Of a DNA stretch of 64,000 bases, positions 33,449-42,397 are shown piece after piece. Position numbers and translations under genes: made by a program. The stretch comes from Lachnospiraceae bacterium. Its GTDB lineage: Bacteria > Bacillota > Clostridia > Lachnospirales > Lachnospiraceae. The stretch lies in NCBI GenBank assembly GCA_024682075.1, contig JAIKZQ010000033.1, positions 1-64,000 on the forward strand, in the 5' to 3' direction. How positions within the stretch are numbered: the stretch's first letter is position 1; each line of letters starts with the position of its first letter. The notes under the pieces are model-generated. The model saw nothing but the letters and a program-made list of their open reading frames with translations. It had not been told where the DNA came from and did no database searches.

Positions 33449-34597
33449 TCACGGCTGGATATGCTCGTCCACCAGATTCTCGACAAACCTCTCGGTAAGC
33501 TCATATACCAGCACATCCGGATGATCCGCCTCAAGAAGTGCGGGGTCCCAGCAATCCTTGGCGATCATGCTGATCCTTGCGAAATGCTCCCCGAGGAACA
33601 GGTTCATGTTAAGGCAGAACGAATCCCTGTATATCATCACGTTACGGGGATCGGCGTCAGGCATGGAATACATTATGATGCCCGCGGGATCATAGGAATT
33701 GATCTGCATCCCTGCTGCAGGATATCCCTCAAACGAATAGTCTGTATCCGAAAACAGGTCGCTCGCCCCGAGGTTCATGATCATGGTGAGGTCGCCGATC
33801 TCGAGTTCCTGCTCGTGTGTCACCTTTTCATCGGCAGACGGCACATCTATCCCGAGCTCCCTGAGAAGTGCCCTCGAACCGATATATCCTCCCAGCTGGT
33901 TCCAGTGGGTATCAAGTCTGTAATAAAGAGGTCTTTCGGGGTGCATCTCCTTATATTCAGCCAGATCCTCATAAGCCCATACGACTCTTATGTCCGTATT
34001 ATCCCTCAGGTAATCCACAAGCTGATCGGTACCGCAATATGAACTTACCCTTGAGCTTTGGTAGCTTTCCGGCATGAACTCGGCATACATTCTCTCTTTG
34101 TTGGGAGCGATCATGAGGACGAATTCACAGTCGTGCTCCGCGCACCACTCAGCAGTAGCCTCCAGACTGGCTGCGGCGGACTGCAGTTCTTCTTCGGTAA
34201 AAAGCCTTGCTCCCTTGAACTGCTCAAGAGTTCTTCCGTCGCCGATGAGGTCGGCATTGTAGAACAGCCATCCGTCCCGGCCCACTATCGCGCTTCCGAT
34301 CCCCTCACCGAATACCTGATAGGAGATCCTGCTGTTGAGAGTTATCAGTTTGGACCTGAACGGGAAATTATCATTGTAGTAATCCTCGTAATCAGACGGA
34401 TATGAGTCGATGTCCGATACGGAAAATACAGGCTTTTCGGCCAGATTCCTGTTCTCGTAATTAACCGTGTCGATCCTGGGCCCGAGGATCATGTACAGAA
34501 CCGGAAGTCCCAGAATGAATCCCCAGAAGCTGAGATGCACAAACAGGAGTCTTATATTCAGTTGATTCTTTCCGATAGTTTTATCCATTACTCGCAT
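33449..34597 (-). CDS. AlgJ/AlgX-like (DHHW) acetyltransferase-associated protein
   Basis: A 382-residue protein with one N-terminal membrane helix (about 18-42) and an extracytoplasmic SGNH-like domain. The DHHW-type signature is YRLDTHWNQLGG near 235, and GRDGWLFYN near 105 is typical of alginate O-acetylation AlgJ/AlgX relatives. Such proteins pass acetyl groups from an MBOAT partner onto a surface polymer. The start overlaps the MBOAT stop (TGATG), so the pair is coupled. It is the last gene of a long operon. The acceptor might be a cell-wall polymer or flagellar glycan; sequence does not decide. Confidence 0.85.
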   Translation of the reverse strand: MRVMDKTIGKNQLNIRLLFVHLSFWGFILGLPVLYMILGPRIDTVNYENRNLAEKPVFSVSDIDSYPSDYEDYYNDNFPFRSKLITLNSRISYQVFGEGIGSAIVGRDGWLFYNADLIGDGRTLEQFKGARLFTEEELQSAAASLEATAEWCAEHDCEFVLMIAPNKERMYAEFMPESYQSSRVSSYCGTDQLVDYLRDNTDIRVVWAYEDLAEYKEMHPERPLYYRLDTHWNQLGGYIGSRALLRELGIDVPSADEKVTHEQELEIGDLTMIMNLGASDLFSDTDYSFEGYPAAGMQINSYDPAGIIMYSMPDADPRNVMIYRDSFCLNMNLFLGEHFARISMIAKDCWDPALLEADHPDVLVYELTERFVENLVDEHIQP

Positions 34598-35991
34598 CAG
34601 AATCTGAAGTATATGAACGGGTTATATGTATTGCTTGCAAGAAGCATTATGCTGATACCGAAGATAAGTGCGCACCACAGGTACTGCACCACAGGGTTTC
34701 TTACTGCTTTCCCGATGGCCGGCACCTTTTCGGGGATCTGCTGGATCAGTCCGCATCCGAGGATTCCCAGCACGGCAGCAAGCATGCATCTGTGCGATAC
34801 CAGCTCACCGACGGAATAAAGTCCCGGAAGTGTGGGGTTAAACATCTTCGAGACCATGACAAAAGCATTCTTAAGTCCCCCAACCCGGAAGAACACCCAG
34901 CCGAGATTCACAACAAAGAAAGTATATATCCACGCTAGAGGCTTGCACTTTTCCAGTATCTTCGAAAAGCCGAGTCTTTCGATCACCCTGAAAAGGCCGT
35001 GATAGACTCCCCAGAAAATAAAGGTAAATCCCGCTCCGTGCCAGAATCCGGTCAGGAAGAAGACGATCATCAGGTTCACATAGCTCCTTGCCTTGCCCTT
35101 CCTGTTGCCACCCAGCGGAATATACAGATACTCCCTGAACCATGTTCCCAGAGAGATGTGCCATCTTCTCCAGAACTCAGTGATCGATCTCGACATGTAA
35201 GGATAATTGAAGTTCTCCAGGAACTCGAATCCGAACATCTTGCCAAGCCCGATGGCCATGTCCGAATATCCGGAAAAATCATAATAGATCTGAAGGGTAT
35301 AGAGGATTGATGCGATCCATACAGGTGCGGCGGAGAGCGTGCCCGGATCAAGGGCATATATGCGGTCCGCAGCCTCAGCGACGGTATTGGCGATGATCAC
35401 CTTCTTGCCGAGCCCGAGAATGAATCTCCTGATGCCTTCCGTGGACTTTTCGATCGTCACAGTCCTGTTTTCCAGCTGATCGTTGATATCCTCGTATCTG
35501 ACTATGGGGCCTGCGATGAGCTGGGGGAAGAACGAGATATAAAGAGCAAGGTTCACGATATTTTTCTGGACAGGAAACTTTCCCCTGTACAGGTCTATGA
35601 TATAGGACATTATCTGGAACGTGAAAAACGAAATGCCGATCGGAAGCGGGATGACCCAGGGCTCCATACTCACATGGAGATAACTGACCAGAACCACCGT
35701 TCCGAAAGAAGCATACTTGAAGAATCCGAGCAGTCCCAGATTAAAGATGATGTCCAGAACAAGGATAAGCTTTGCTCTCTTTTTTTGCCGGTCCATCAAT
35801 AATCCCGCAAAATAGTTGACTATTATGGACGAGAGCATGAGCAGTACATAAACCGGCTCCCCCCAGGCATAGAAAAACAGGCTGGCAAGAAGCAGGAACA
35901 CATTCACATATTTATTTTTCCGAAGGATCCTGCTGCCGAAAAAGACAACCGGCAGAAAGACCATGATAAAAAGCAGTGAACTGAAAAGCAT
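34597..35991 (-). CDS. MBOAT O-acyltransferase (AlgI/DltB-like)
   Basis: A 464-residue membrane protein with about eleven hydrophobic segments. The MBOAT region is recognisable: FFPQLIAGPIVRY near 165, the conserved EFWRRWHISLGTWFREYLYIPLGGNR block near 270, and the catalytic His in FFLTGFWHGAGFTF near 320. It carries acyl (probably acetyl) groups across the membrane for the AlgJ-like partner. No dlt genes are nearby, which favours polysaccharide or glycan acetylation rather than D-alanylation. It starts 27 bases after the glycosyltransferase gene. Confidence 0.92.
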   Translation of the reverse strand: MLFSSLLFIMVFLPVVFFGSRILRKNKYVNVFLLLASLFFYAWGEPVYVLLMLSSIIVNYFAGLLMDRQKKRAKLILVLDIIFNLGLLGFFKYASFGTVVLVSYLHVSMEPWVIPLPIGISFFTFQIMSYIIDLYRGKFPVQKNIVNLALYISFFPQLIAGPIVRYEDINDQLENRTVTIEKSTEGIRRFILGLGKKVIIANTVAEAADRIYALDPGTLSAAPVWIASILYTLQIYYDFSGYSDMAIGLGKMFGFEFLENFNYPYMSRSITEFWRRWHISLGTWFREYLYIPLGGNRKGKARSYVNLMIVFFLTGFWHGAGFTFIFWGVYHGLFRVIERLGFSKILEKCKPLAWIYTFFVVNLGWVFFRVGGLKNAFVMVSKMFNPTLPGLYSVGELVSHRCMLAAVLGILGCGLIQQIPEKVPAIGKAVRNPVVQYLWCALIFGISIMLLASNTYNPFIYFRF

Positions 35992-36018
35992 GTTATTTCG
36001 TTAATGTTACAGTTAATC

Positions 36019-37209
36019 CTATGCCAGTTTTTCTGACAGGATTATCTTCACTATCTCCAGAGCTCTGTGCAAAACCGTATGTGAAGCGGCAACGTTTTCA
36101 AAACCGGTGATCGCGATCTCTTCTCTTTCTTCATCATTCTCGAGACAGTGCAAAACCGCATCATGAAGAGAATCATATGAATCAAAAGTCTTAAGGTCAC
36201 GTCCGTCCTGTAAAAGAGTGTCCATCGCAGGTGTAGAGTCCGTCAGGCAAAAGGCCCTGCATCCGAGGATGTCCCATATCCTCTGCGGAAGTCCGCAACG
36301 GATCGTGCGCGAAGTCAGGTTGAGGTTGATCTTCGATGACCTGAACACTTCGGGCATCTGAGTCAGGGTATCGACTCCGTCATGGATCACCAGATCAGGT
36401 GAAAGTCCCTTCGCAGAAGACCTCGTGAACAGATGGACCGTTCCTGACGGAAGTTCACTTGCCAGACGGTTCAGTATCCTTTTCCTGTCGAGGTATGTCA
36501 GATGATTTCCGATGTAATTATTTATCGCGACATATCTGTCCATGTCGATCGCGGAATCTTCGCAGGAGTAGAATTCGGGATCAGCCGCCTTAAGTGCTTC
36601 TATGTCGGCATCCGTGATCATCTGCTCTATCAAGTCAAGCCCCGGTTTATTTACCTGCCGGCTTATGATCATTTCAAGACGCTCAAGCGCCACACCCCTC
36701 AGTCTTCCGCTCTTAACGAGCATCAGATATCTGTCCTTTTCTTCGTACGTGGATCCTATGAAGCTGACACCGTATCTGTACTCGTCCGGAAAAGGAAGCT
36801 TATCAAGTCTATCAACAGCTGCTCCGAGCGGCATGTATCTGATATTACCGGGATTAAAGTCCTGCACGCTCTCATGCTGGATGCGGTCAAAGAGAAACAC
36901 CCTGTTGCATTTATCAGATATGTCTTTCGAATAAATCTCCGCAACGGGACAGTCAACGGAAAGCGCGGCATAGATGATTCCGACTCTCTCACACACCATT
37001 GAGATGAACGGAAAATAATCGATGGAAAAAACAAAGAGAGGCTGATCCTTGACTATCCTTTCAAGAAGCAGTCTGACTCTCTCCTCACCGGGTATATCCT
37101 TGCGGTACATCTCAACCGTCATCTCGGACACTTCAAGTCCGATCTTCTTAAAGGCATCGATGAAATCAGGTTCGCATATGCTGTTATATCTGTAAAAAAG
37201 AACCTTCAT
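36019..37209 (-). CDS. CgeB-like glycosyltransferase
   Basis: A 396-residue cytoplasmic protein resembling the CgeB/DUF3880 glycosyltransferases: an N-terminal Rossmann half (VLFYRYNSICEPDF, PLFVFSIDYFPFIS, RVFLFDRIQHE) and a C-terminal half (about 190-390) with VHLFTRSS, KINLNLTSRTIRCGLPQRIWDILGCRAFCLTD and a closing helix that fits GT-B donor-binding regions. It overlaps dusB by 4 bases and precedes the MBOAT gene, so it may build the glycan that MBOAT/AlgJ then acetylate. Donor and acceptor unknown. Confidence 0.75.
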   Translation of the reverse strand: MKVLFYRYNSICEPDFIDAFKKIGLEVSEMTVEMYRKDIPGEERVRLLLERIVKDQPLFVFSIDYFPFISMVCERVGIIYAALSVDCPVAEIYSKDISDKCNRVFLFDRIQHESVQDFNPGNIRYMPLGAAVDRLDKLPFPDEYRYGVSFIGSTYEEKDRYLMLVKSGRLRGVALERLEMIISRQVNKPGLDLIEQMITDADIEALKAADPEFYSCEDSAIDMDRYVAINNYIGNHLTYLDRKRILNRLASELPSGTVHLFTRSSAKGLSPDLVIHDGVDTLTQMPEVFRSSKINLNLTSRTIRCGLPQRIWDILGCRAFCLTDSTPAMDTLLQDGRDLKTFDSYDSLHDAVLHCLENDEEREEIAITGFENVAASHTVLHRALEIVKIILSEKLA

Positions 37210-38165
37210 GCGGGAAAGATCTCCTCAATCGCATTAAACAGATCATCCATCGAAAGAAGCTGTGACACTCTTCCTCTTAGTTTTGAAGCACCCGGCATTC
37301 CGTGCGTATACCAGGCAAGATGTGCTCTCATTTCCCTGACCGCGGTATATTCGCCCTTATACTTCATGAGAAGTTCACCGTGTCTTCTTGCAACGCGTCT
37401 CTTTTCTTCATTATCCGGAACATAGATCTCTCTTCCGGACATATAGTCATCGATCTGTCTGAATATCCATGGATTGCCCCTTGTCGCACGGGCGATCATC
37501 ACTCCGTCGCATCCGGTCTCTTCCATCATGCGGCGTGCATCCTCAGGGCTGTTCACGTCTCCGTTTCCTATGACGGGGATCTTCACAGCTTCCTTAACCT
37601 GTCTGATGATATCCCAGTCGGCTTCCCCCGAATAATACTGGCTTCTGGTACGGGCGTGAACGGCAATCGCACTCACGCCTGCTGCCTCGGCAATCTTAGC
37701 CACTTCAACGGCATTTACGCTCCCGGCGTCCCACCCTTTTCGGATCTTGACGGTAACGGGCTTTTTCGGGGAGTTCTCAACCATTGCCTTCAGTATCCTT
37801 CCGGCAAGTTCGGGATCTTTCATGAGTGCGGAGCCTTCTCCGTTACCGGCTACCTTTGGAACAGGACACCCCATGTTAAAATCTATTATCTCGAATGCCT
37901 CATCCTGTAGCGTGGCCGTTACCTCGCCGAGAATGTCAGGCTCCGATCCGAACAGCTGCATGCTGACGGGATGTTCCGTGCTTTCCGTGCGGAGCATTGA
38001 GACTGTGTTTTTGTTATGATAAGAAATGGCCTTGGCACTTACCATCTCCGCACACACAAGTCCCGCTCCGAGTTCCGAGCATATGATCCTGAATGCCGTA
38101 TCCGTCACTCCGGCCATAGGCCCGAGTATGTAATCATTCTTCAGTTCTATGTTACCGATCTTCAA
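37206..38165 (-). CDS. dusB: tRNA-dihydrouridine synthase (DusB type)
   Basis: Reduces uridine to dihydrouridine in tRNA D-loops using FMN. The 319-residue TIM barrel shows LGPMAGVTDTAFR, the catalytic Cys in FNMGCPVPKVAGNGEGSAL near 100, TVKIRKGWD, HARTRSQYYSG, and GNGDVNSPEDA with the DGVMIARATRGNPW phosphate-binding end. It overlaps the DUF6145-like gene and the CgeB-like gene by 4 bases each. Confidence 0.95.
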   Translation of the reverse strand: MKIGNIELKNDYILGPMAGVTDTAFRIICSELGAGLVCAEMVSAKAISYHNKNTVSMLRTESTEHPVSMQLFGSEPDILGEVTATLQDEAFEIIDFNMGCPVPKVAGNGEGSALMKDPELAGRILKAMVENSPKKPVTVKIRKGWDAGSVNAVEVAKIAEAAGVSAIAVHARTRSQYYSGEADWDIIRQVKEAVKIPVIGNGDVNSPEDARRMMEETGCDGVMIARATRGNPWIFRQIDDYMSGREIYVPDNEEKRRVARRHGELLMKYKGEYTAVREMRAHLAWYTHGMPGASKLRGRVSQLLSMDDLFNAIEEIFPA

Positions 38166-38572
38166 CTTAGCTTAATCTCTTCCCCGAGTACTTCCGACGG
38201 ATCTTCGTGCAGGATCATCACTCTGTAAAAAGCCGTAAGCGATTCAAAAAGCTCCGTCCTGTTTGACCTTATCTGACCGATCATCAGACCCGCGGACACT
38301 TCATCATAAGTGATGTCGCTTTCATCGGTCCTGACGTCAAGGCAGATCTCTCCGTCCTCCTCGAAGCTGATCGTAAATATCCCTCCCACCTCTTCGGTGA
38401 AAAGAACACATATTATATGCAGTTCCTTCTGAATGGAATCGGGAAGCTTTTCAAACTTCTTGTTGAAATAATACTTCCTGTCATAGGAATTGGCGCCGCA
38501 CAGCACCATCCTTCCTCCGTCCATTCCTTCATCTTCTTCTGTGATGTTCACATTGTCGATTTTCTCAGACAT
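38162..38572 (-). CDS. DUF6145-like protein
   Basis: A 136-residue acidic soluble protein. The segment MVLCGANSYDRKYYFNKKFEKLP followed by IICVLFTEEVGGIFTISF is what I recall of the DUF6145 family, which travels with dusB and birA in Lachnospiraceae (from memory). No catalytic motif. It overlaps birA by 8 bases and dusB by 4, so it is translationally embedded in the operon. Function unknown. Confidence 0.72.
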   Translation of the reverse strand: MSEKIDNVNITEEDEGMDGGRMVLCGANSYDRKYYFNKKFEKLPDSIQKELHIICVLFTEEVGGIFTISFEEDGEICLDVRTDESDITYDEVSAGLMIGQIRSNRTELFESLTAFYRVMILHEDPSEVLGEEIKLS

Positions 38573-39644
38573 ATCCGTATATTCCTCTTACGGAAACCTC
38601 TCCGGAATTGACTTCCCGGATGCTCCCGTCTTCAAGCTCCACTAAAAGCTCACCCGTTTCGCTTATTCCTCTTGCCCTTCCTTCATACTCCCCGGCAGGA
38701 TCAAGCACTCTTACCGTCTTTCCGGCGTTGGCAAGCCTGTCGAGATATGCGTTCCTGATGAATCCAAGATTACCTTCTTTCTCAAAGCGCTTAAGAAGAG
38801 GACCGAATTCATTCATGATCTCCGCAACAAGAAGACTCCTTTTGACGGAAAGCCCCAAGGCATCATCAAGTGATATGGCGGTATCTGCGATCGAAGGATC
38901 GAAACCATGGTGTCTTACATTGATGCCAACGCCGATCACGACATGCCTGATGTAATCGGGTTCACAGCTCATCTCAGTCAGCATACCGCAGCATTTTCTG
39001 CCTGAGATCACGATGTCATTGGGCCATTTGATCATCGGAGACGCCTGATCCCTTACGGTCTTCTTCTGCCTTCCGCTTGTGCGAAGAACCTCACCGTATC
39101 TTATCTTCTCCATTCCCATGCAGACAGCAAGTGCCATGAGGAGAGTCAGCATCGGTGCCTTCTCCGGCTTTACATCAGGCCTGCACAAAAAAGAAAAATA
39201 AACATTGCATCCGGGAGGTGAGATCCATGTCCTGCCTCTTCTGCCTCTTCCAAGACTCTGATCATCACTTGCAACCAAAAGCCCCGGAGCAGCTCCCGCC
39301 TCGTAACGCCTTACGCATTCCGAATTGGTGGAATCAACCGTATCCAGAAAGACGACACTGCTGACACCGGACTCTTCACTCAGTCTGCTGAGGATCTCAT
39401 TTTTCGAGTAAATGTCCGGAGCAGGCTTAAGGCTGTTTGCTTCAGTAGATGCGTCACTGCAGGGCACGTCCTCGACCAGTCTGTAGCCCCGGTTTCGCAC
39501 CGCCTCTATCCGGTATCCCTCTTTTTGCAGGGACTGCATGGCCTTCCATACAGCGGTCCTTGATACTTGTAAAATTGTACAAAGCTCCTGGCCGGATACA
39601 TAATCACCCTTCCGGCGCAGGAGCTCTAGGATCTTTGCTTTCAT
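38565..39644 (-). CDS. birA: Biotin-protein ligase / biotin repressor
   Basis: Activates biotin to biotinyl-AMP and attaches it to carboxylases; the N-terminal helix-turn-helix can also repress biotin genes. The 359-residue protein has a winged helix at 1-62 (GQELCTILQVSRTAVWKAM, VRNRGYRLV), the ligase core with SLGRGRRGRTWISPPG near 130 and MIKWPNDIVISGRK near 200, and a C-terminal SH3-like domain ending GEVSVRG. It starts 3 bases after argF ends. Confidence 0.95.
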   Translation of the reverse strand: MKAKILELLRRKGDYVSGQELCTILQVSRTAVWKAMQSLQKEGYRIEAVRNRGYRLVEDVPCSDASTEANSLKPAPDIYSKNEILSRLSEESGVSSVVFLDTVDSTNSECVRRYEAGAAPGLLVASDDQSLGRGRRGRTWISPPGCNVYFSFLCRPDVKPEKAPMLTLLMALAVCMGMEKIRYGEVLRTSGRQKKTVRDQASPMIKWPNDIVISGRKCCGMLTEMSCEPDYIRHVVIGVGINVRHHGFDPSIADTAISLDDALGLSVKRSLLVAEIMNEFGPLLKRFEKEGNLGFIRNAYLDRLANAGKTVRVLDPAGEYEGRARGISETGELLVELEDGSIREVNSGEVSVRGIYGYV

Positions 39645-39647
39645 TAT

Positions 39648-40637
39648 TTACAGAGTGGCATCCATTATGGCCTTGATAGTATGCATCCTGTTCTCGGCTT
39701 CAACGAAGACAAATGAGTTCGGAGATTCGAATACTTCGTCTGTAACTTCCATCTCACTTAAGCCGTACTTTTCGAAGATCTCTCTTCCAATCCTGGTGCC
39801 CAGGTCATGGAATGAAGGCAGGCAGTGCATGAAGATCGCACCTTCACCGGCATTATCCATGACTGACTTATCAACGCGGTACGCAGACAGGTCTGCGATC
39901 CTTTCCTTCCATACATCCTCCGGCTCGCCAAGAGATACCCACACATCGGTATAAATGATATCCGCACCCTTGGATGCTGCCTGGGGAACGTCTGTGATGA
40001 CGATCTCGCATCCTGTTCCGGCTGCTATCTCTCTTGCCTTTTCGACAATCTCCGCAGCGGGCTGATACTTCTCCGGTGCACAGATCACACAGTTCATTCC
40101 GACAAGTGCGCATGCAACCATGAGAGAGTTTCCTGTATTAAGCCTTGCATCACCCATATAGCAGAGGGTAAGGCCGTCAAGGTGTCCGAAATGCTCCCTG
40201 ATAGTAAGAAGATCGGCAAACATCTGCGTAGGGTGGGACTCATTGGTAAGTCCGTTCCATACGGGAACCTTGGAATAATATGCAAGTTCTTCGACTATGG
40301 ACTGCTCAAAGCCTCTGTATTCGATGCCGTCAAACATTCCTGCAAGCACGCGCGCGGTATCGGCAATGGATTCCTTCCATCCGATCTGGGATCCTTCGGG
40401 ATCCAGATATGTCACATGCATGCCGAGATCATGAGCTGCCACTTCGAAAGAGCACCTTGTCCTGGTGCTGGTCTTTTCGAATATCAGGGCGATGTTCTTG
40501 CCCGGATGACGATCTGCAACAGAAATGCCGCTTTTCTTTTTATCCTTTAAGTCTGCCGCAAGATCAAGGATGTATGTAACCTCCTCGCTTGTCAGATCAG
40601 ACATCTTAAGTATGTCTCGTCCTTTTAAATTCACCAT
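39648..40637 (-). CDS. argF: Ornithine carbamoyltransferase
   Basis: Makes citrulline from ornithine and carbamoyl phosphate in arginine synthesis. The 329-residue enzyme has the carbamoyl-phosphate site FEKTSTRTRCSFE near 50, HPTQ near 130, and the HCLPSFHD motif near 265 carrying the catalytic Cys. ATG 40637 (AGGTG ribosome site) is chosen because the longer frame to 40667 would run into the SPFH gene. It sits between an SPFH gene and birA, away from argG. Confidence 0.95.
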   Translation of the reverse strand: MVNLKGRDILKMSDLTSEEVTYILDLAADLKDKKKSGISVADRHPGKNIALIFEKTSTRTRCSFEVAAHDLGMHVTYLDPEGSQIGWKESIADTARVLAGMFDGIEYRGFEQSIVEELAYYSKVPVWNGLTNESHPTQMFADLLTIREHFGHLDGLTLCYMGDARLNTGNSLMVACALVGMNCVICAPEKYQPAAEIVEKAREIAAGTGCEIVITDVPQAASKGADIIYTDVWVSLGEPEDVWKERIADLSAYRVDKSVMDNAGEGAIFMHCLPSFHDLGTRIGREIFEKYGLSEMEVTDEVFESPNSFVFVEAENRMHTIKAIMDATL

Positions 40638-40654
40638 GATAAAACACCTATTCT

Positions 40655-41662
40655 TTACTGAGGACAATCCTCATATCCGTTATGAGGTTCAACACATTCC
40701 TCGGGCTTTTTCACACCGGGCTTGGCATCACGTGAGCTCTTAAGTCCCTGCTCAAGTGCAACGCCCATGCTTGCGATTCCCTGAAGATCTGCAGGAAGAA
40801 GGATCGTGGTAGCCTGTCCGTCCGCAACCTTCTCGAACGCCTCGAGACTCTTGAGCTTGAGAACGGCACCGTCTGCCTCTGCTTCCTTAAGGAGCTTGAG
40901 ACCGTCTGCATTAGCCTGCTGGACCTTGAGGATCGCTTCTGCCTGACCTTCTGCCTCGAGGATCATCTTCTGCTTGTGAGCATCAGCGTGAAGGATCATT
41001 GCCTGCTTTTCAGCCTCTGCATTGAGGATTGCCGATTCCTTGTTACCTTCTGCCTCGAGGATCCTTGCCTTCTTGTCACCCTCTGCTCTTGTGACAGCTT
41101 CACGTCTCTCACGCTCTGCCTTCATCTGCTTCTCCATCGCATTCTGGATCTCTGCGGGAGGGATGATGTTCTTGAGTTCTACACGGTTGACCTTGATGCC
41201 CCAGGGATCGGTTGCAACATCGAGAGTAGCTCTCATCTTGGTATTGATGGTCTCACGGGAAGTAAGCGTCTCATCGAGTTCGAGATCACCGATGATGTTA
41301 CGAAGAGTGGTGGCGGTAAGATTCTCGATAGCCTGCATGGGATTCTCAACACCGTATGCATAAAGCTTGGGATCGGTTATCTGATAGAAGACAACGGTAT
41401 CGATCCTCATTGTAACGTTATCCTTGGTAATAACGGGCTGAGGAGGGAAGTCAGCAACCTGCTCCTTGAGGTTGACTCTTCTTGCCACGCGGTCAAAGAA
41501 AGGAAGCTTGATGTGAAGTCCGACGGACCATGTTGACTGATATGCTCCGAGTCTTTCCACTATGAACGCATTGGCCTGAGGAACAACCTTGATACAGCTG
41601 ACGAAAACTACGAGGAACAAGATCACAAGAAAAACAACAACAGTCATTAATCCTTCACCCAT
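40655..41662 (-). CDS. SPFH/band-7 membrane scaffold protein (QmcA/HflC-like)
   Basis: A 335-residue protein with an N-terminal membrane segment (about 6-27), a band-7 domain (about 30-190; VVPQANAFIVERLGAYQSTW, PLHIK-like start, ADFPPQPVITKDNVTM), and a long Ala/Glu/Lys-rich coiled coil (about 190-290; RILEAEGNKESAILNAEAEKQ) that drives oligomer formation. SPFH proteins organise membrane microdomains and regulate proteases. The NfeD partner gene is directly upstream, a standard pairing. The AGGAGA ribosome site supports this start. Confidence 0.93.
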   Translation of the reverse strand: MGEGLMTVVVFLVILFLVVFVSCIKVVPQANAFIVERLGAYQSTWSVGLHIKLPFFDRVARRVNLKEQVADFPPQPVITKDNVTMRIDTVVFYQITDPKLYAYGVENPMQAIENLTATTLRNIIGDLELDETLTSRETINTKMRATLDVATDPWGIKVNRVELKNIIPPAEIQNAMEKQMKAERERREAVTRAEGDKKARILEAEGNKESAILNAEAEKQAMILHADAHKQKMILEAEGQAEAILKVQQANADGLKLLKEAEADGAVLKLKSLEAFEKVADGQATTILLPADLQGIASMGVALEQGLKSSRDAKPGVKKPEECVEPHNGYEDCPQ

Positions 41663-41719
41663 TTTTATTCTCCTTTTTACCTATGATTTATGATTGGATG
41701 ATAAGTTCATCAAACTTTT

Positions 41720-42232
41720 TTAATCTTCCTGCTCTTCTATGACTTCCGGATCGAGCAGTGCATCGGATCTTTCCAGAGGTATGACGCCTTTAAGAGAATC
41801 ATCGAGATCAACGATCAGCTTGACGCCCTCAATCCTCTTGATGACAACAACGGCTTTCTCGGGGATCACAACGCCTTCCGTCTCTGTCCTTGCGCTCCAG
41901 TCAAAGCCATTAACGGTGACCTCACCGATGGCCTTAATGTTATCTATCTCGGACACGACGATCGCTCTATGACCGATAAGACTCTCGGCATTGGTCTTAA
42001 GCCTTCCTTTGTTGAAATATTTGAGTGCTACGGGCTTGGTGAAGACCAGCAGGCATATGCTCACTGCAAGAAAAACCAGCATCTGCACCCAGAACAGCTT
42101 GCAGGGCAGGGCGACCAGAGCAGAGACCAGTGCACCGCAGGCAAACCATATGCTGGTCAGTCCCATTGTCAGCAGTTCGACGATCGCACACGCAGCGACG
42201 ATCACGAGCCAGAAAACAACCTGTGAACTCAT
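41720..42232 (-). CDS. NfeD-family membrane protein
   Basis: A 170-residue protein with two or three N-terminal hydrophobic segments (about 5-75) and a C-terminal OB-fold NfeD domain (about 85-150; LIGHRAIVVSEIDNIKAIGEVTVNGFDWSAR). The short form lacks the serine-protease domain. NfeD and SPFH proteins act together in membrane microdomains. It has a GAGGAGG ribosome site and heads the operon that continues through SPFH, argF and birA. Confidence 0.9.
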   Translation of the reverse strand: MSSQVVFWLVIVAACAIVELLTMGLTSIWFACGALVSALVALPCKLFWVQMLVFLAVSICLLVFTKPVALKYFNKGRLKTNAESLIGHRAIVVSEIDNIKAIGEVTVNGFDWSARTETEGVVIPEKAVVVIKRIEGVKLIVDLDDSLKGVIPLERSDALLDPEVIEEQED

Positions 42233-42323
42233 ATCATTCCTCCTCTTTTCACGCTGACGCTCCTTATTAATGACAGAAAATGCAAATATATATTTATGAT
42301 ATCATACTTTCTCCAAAAATAAT

Positions 42324-42351
42324 ACGGCTCCGGTTATAAAACCGAAGCCGT
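42324..42351 (-). terminator. Terminator after the SleB-like gene
   Basis: A 12-bp stem (42324-42335 with 42340-42351, one mismatch) around ATAA, with a T-rich tail on the minus strand. Confidence 0.75.
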
Positions 42352-42397
42352 TTTCACTATATGTTCGTAAGATATGACGGTACTTTGACGCATGCGA

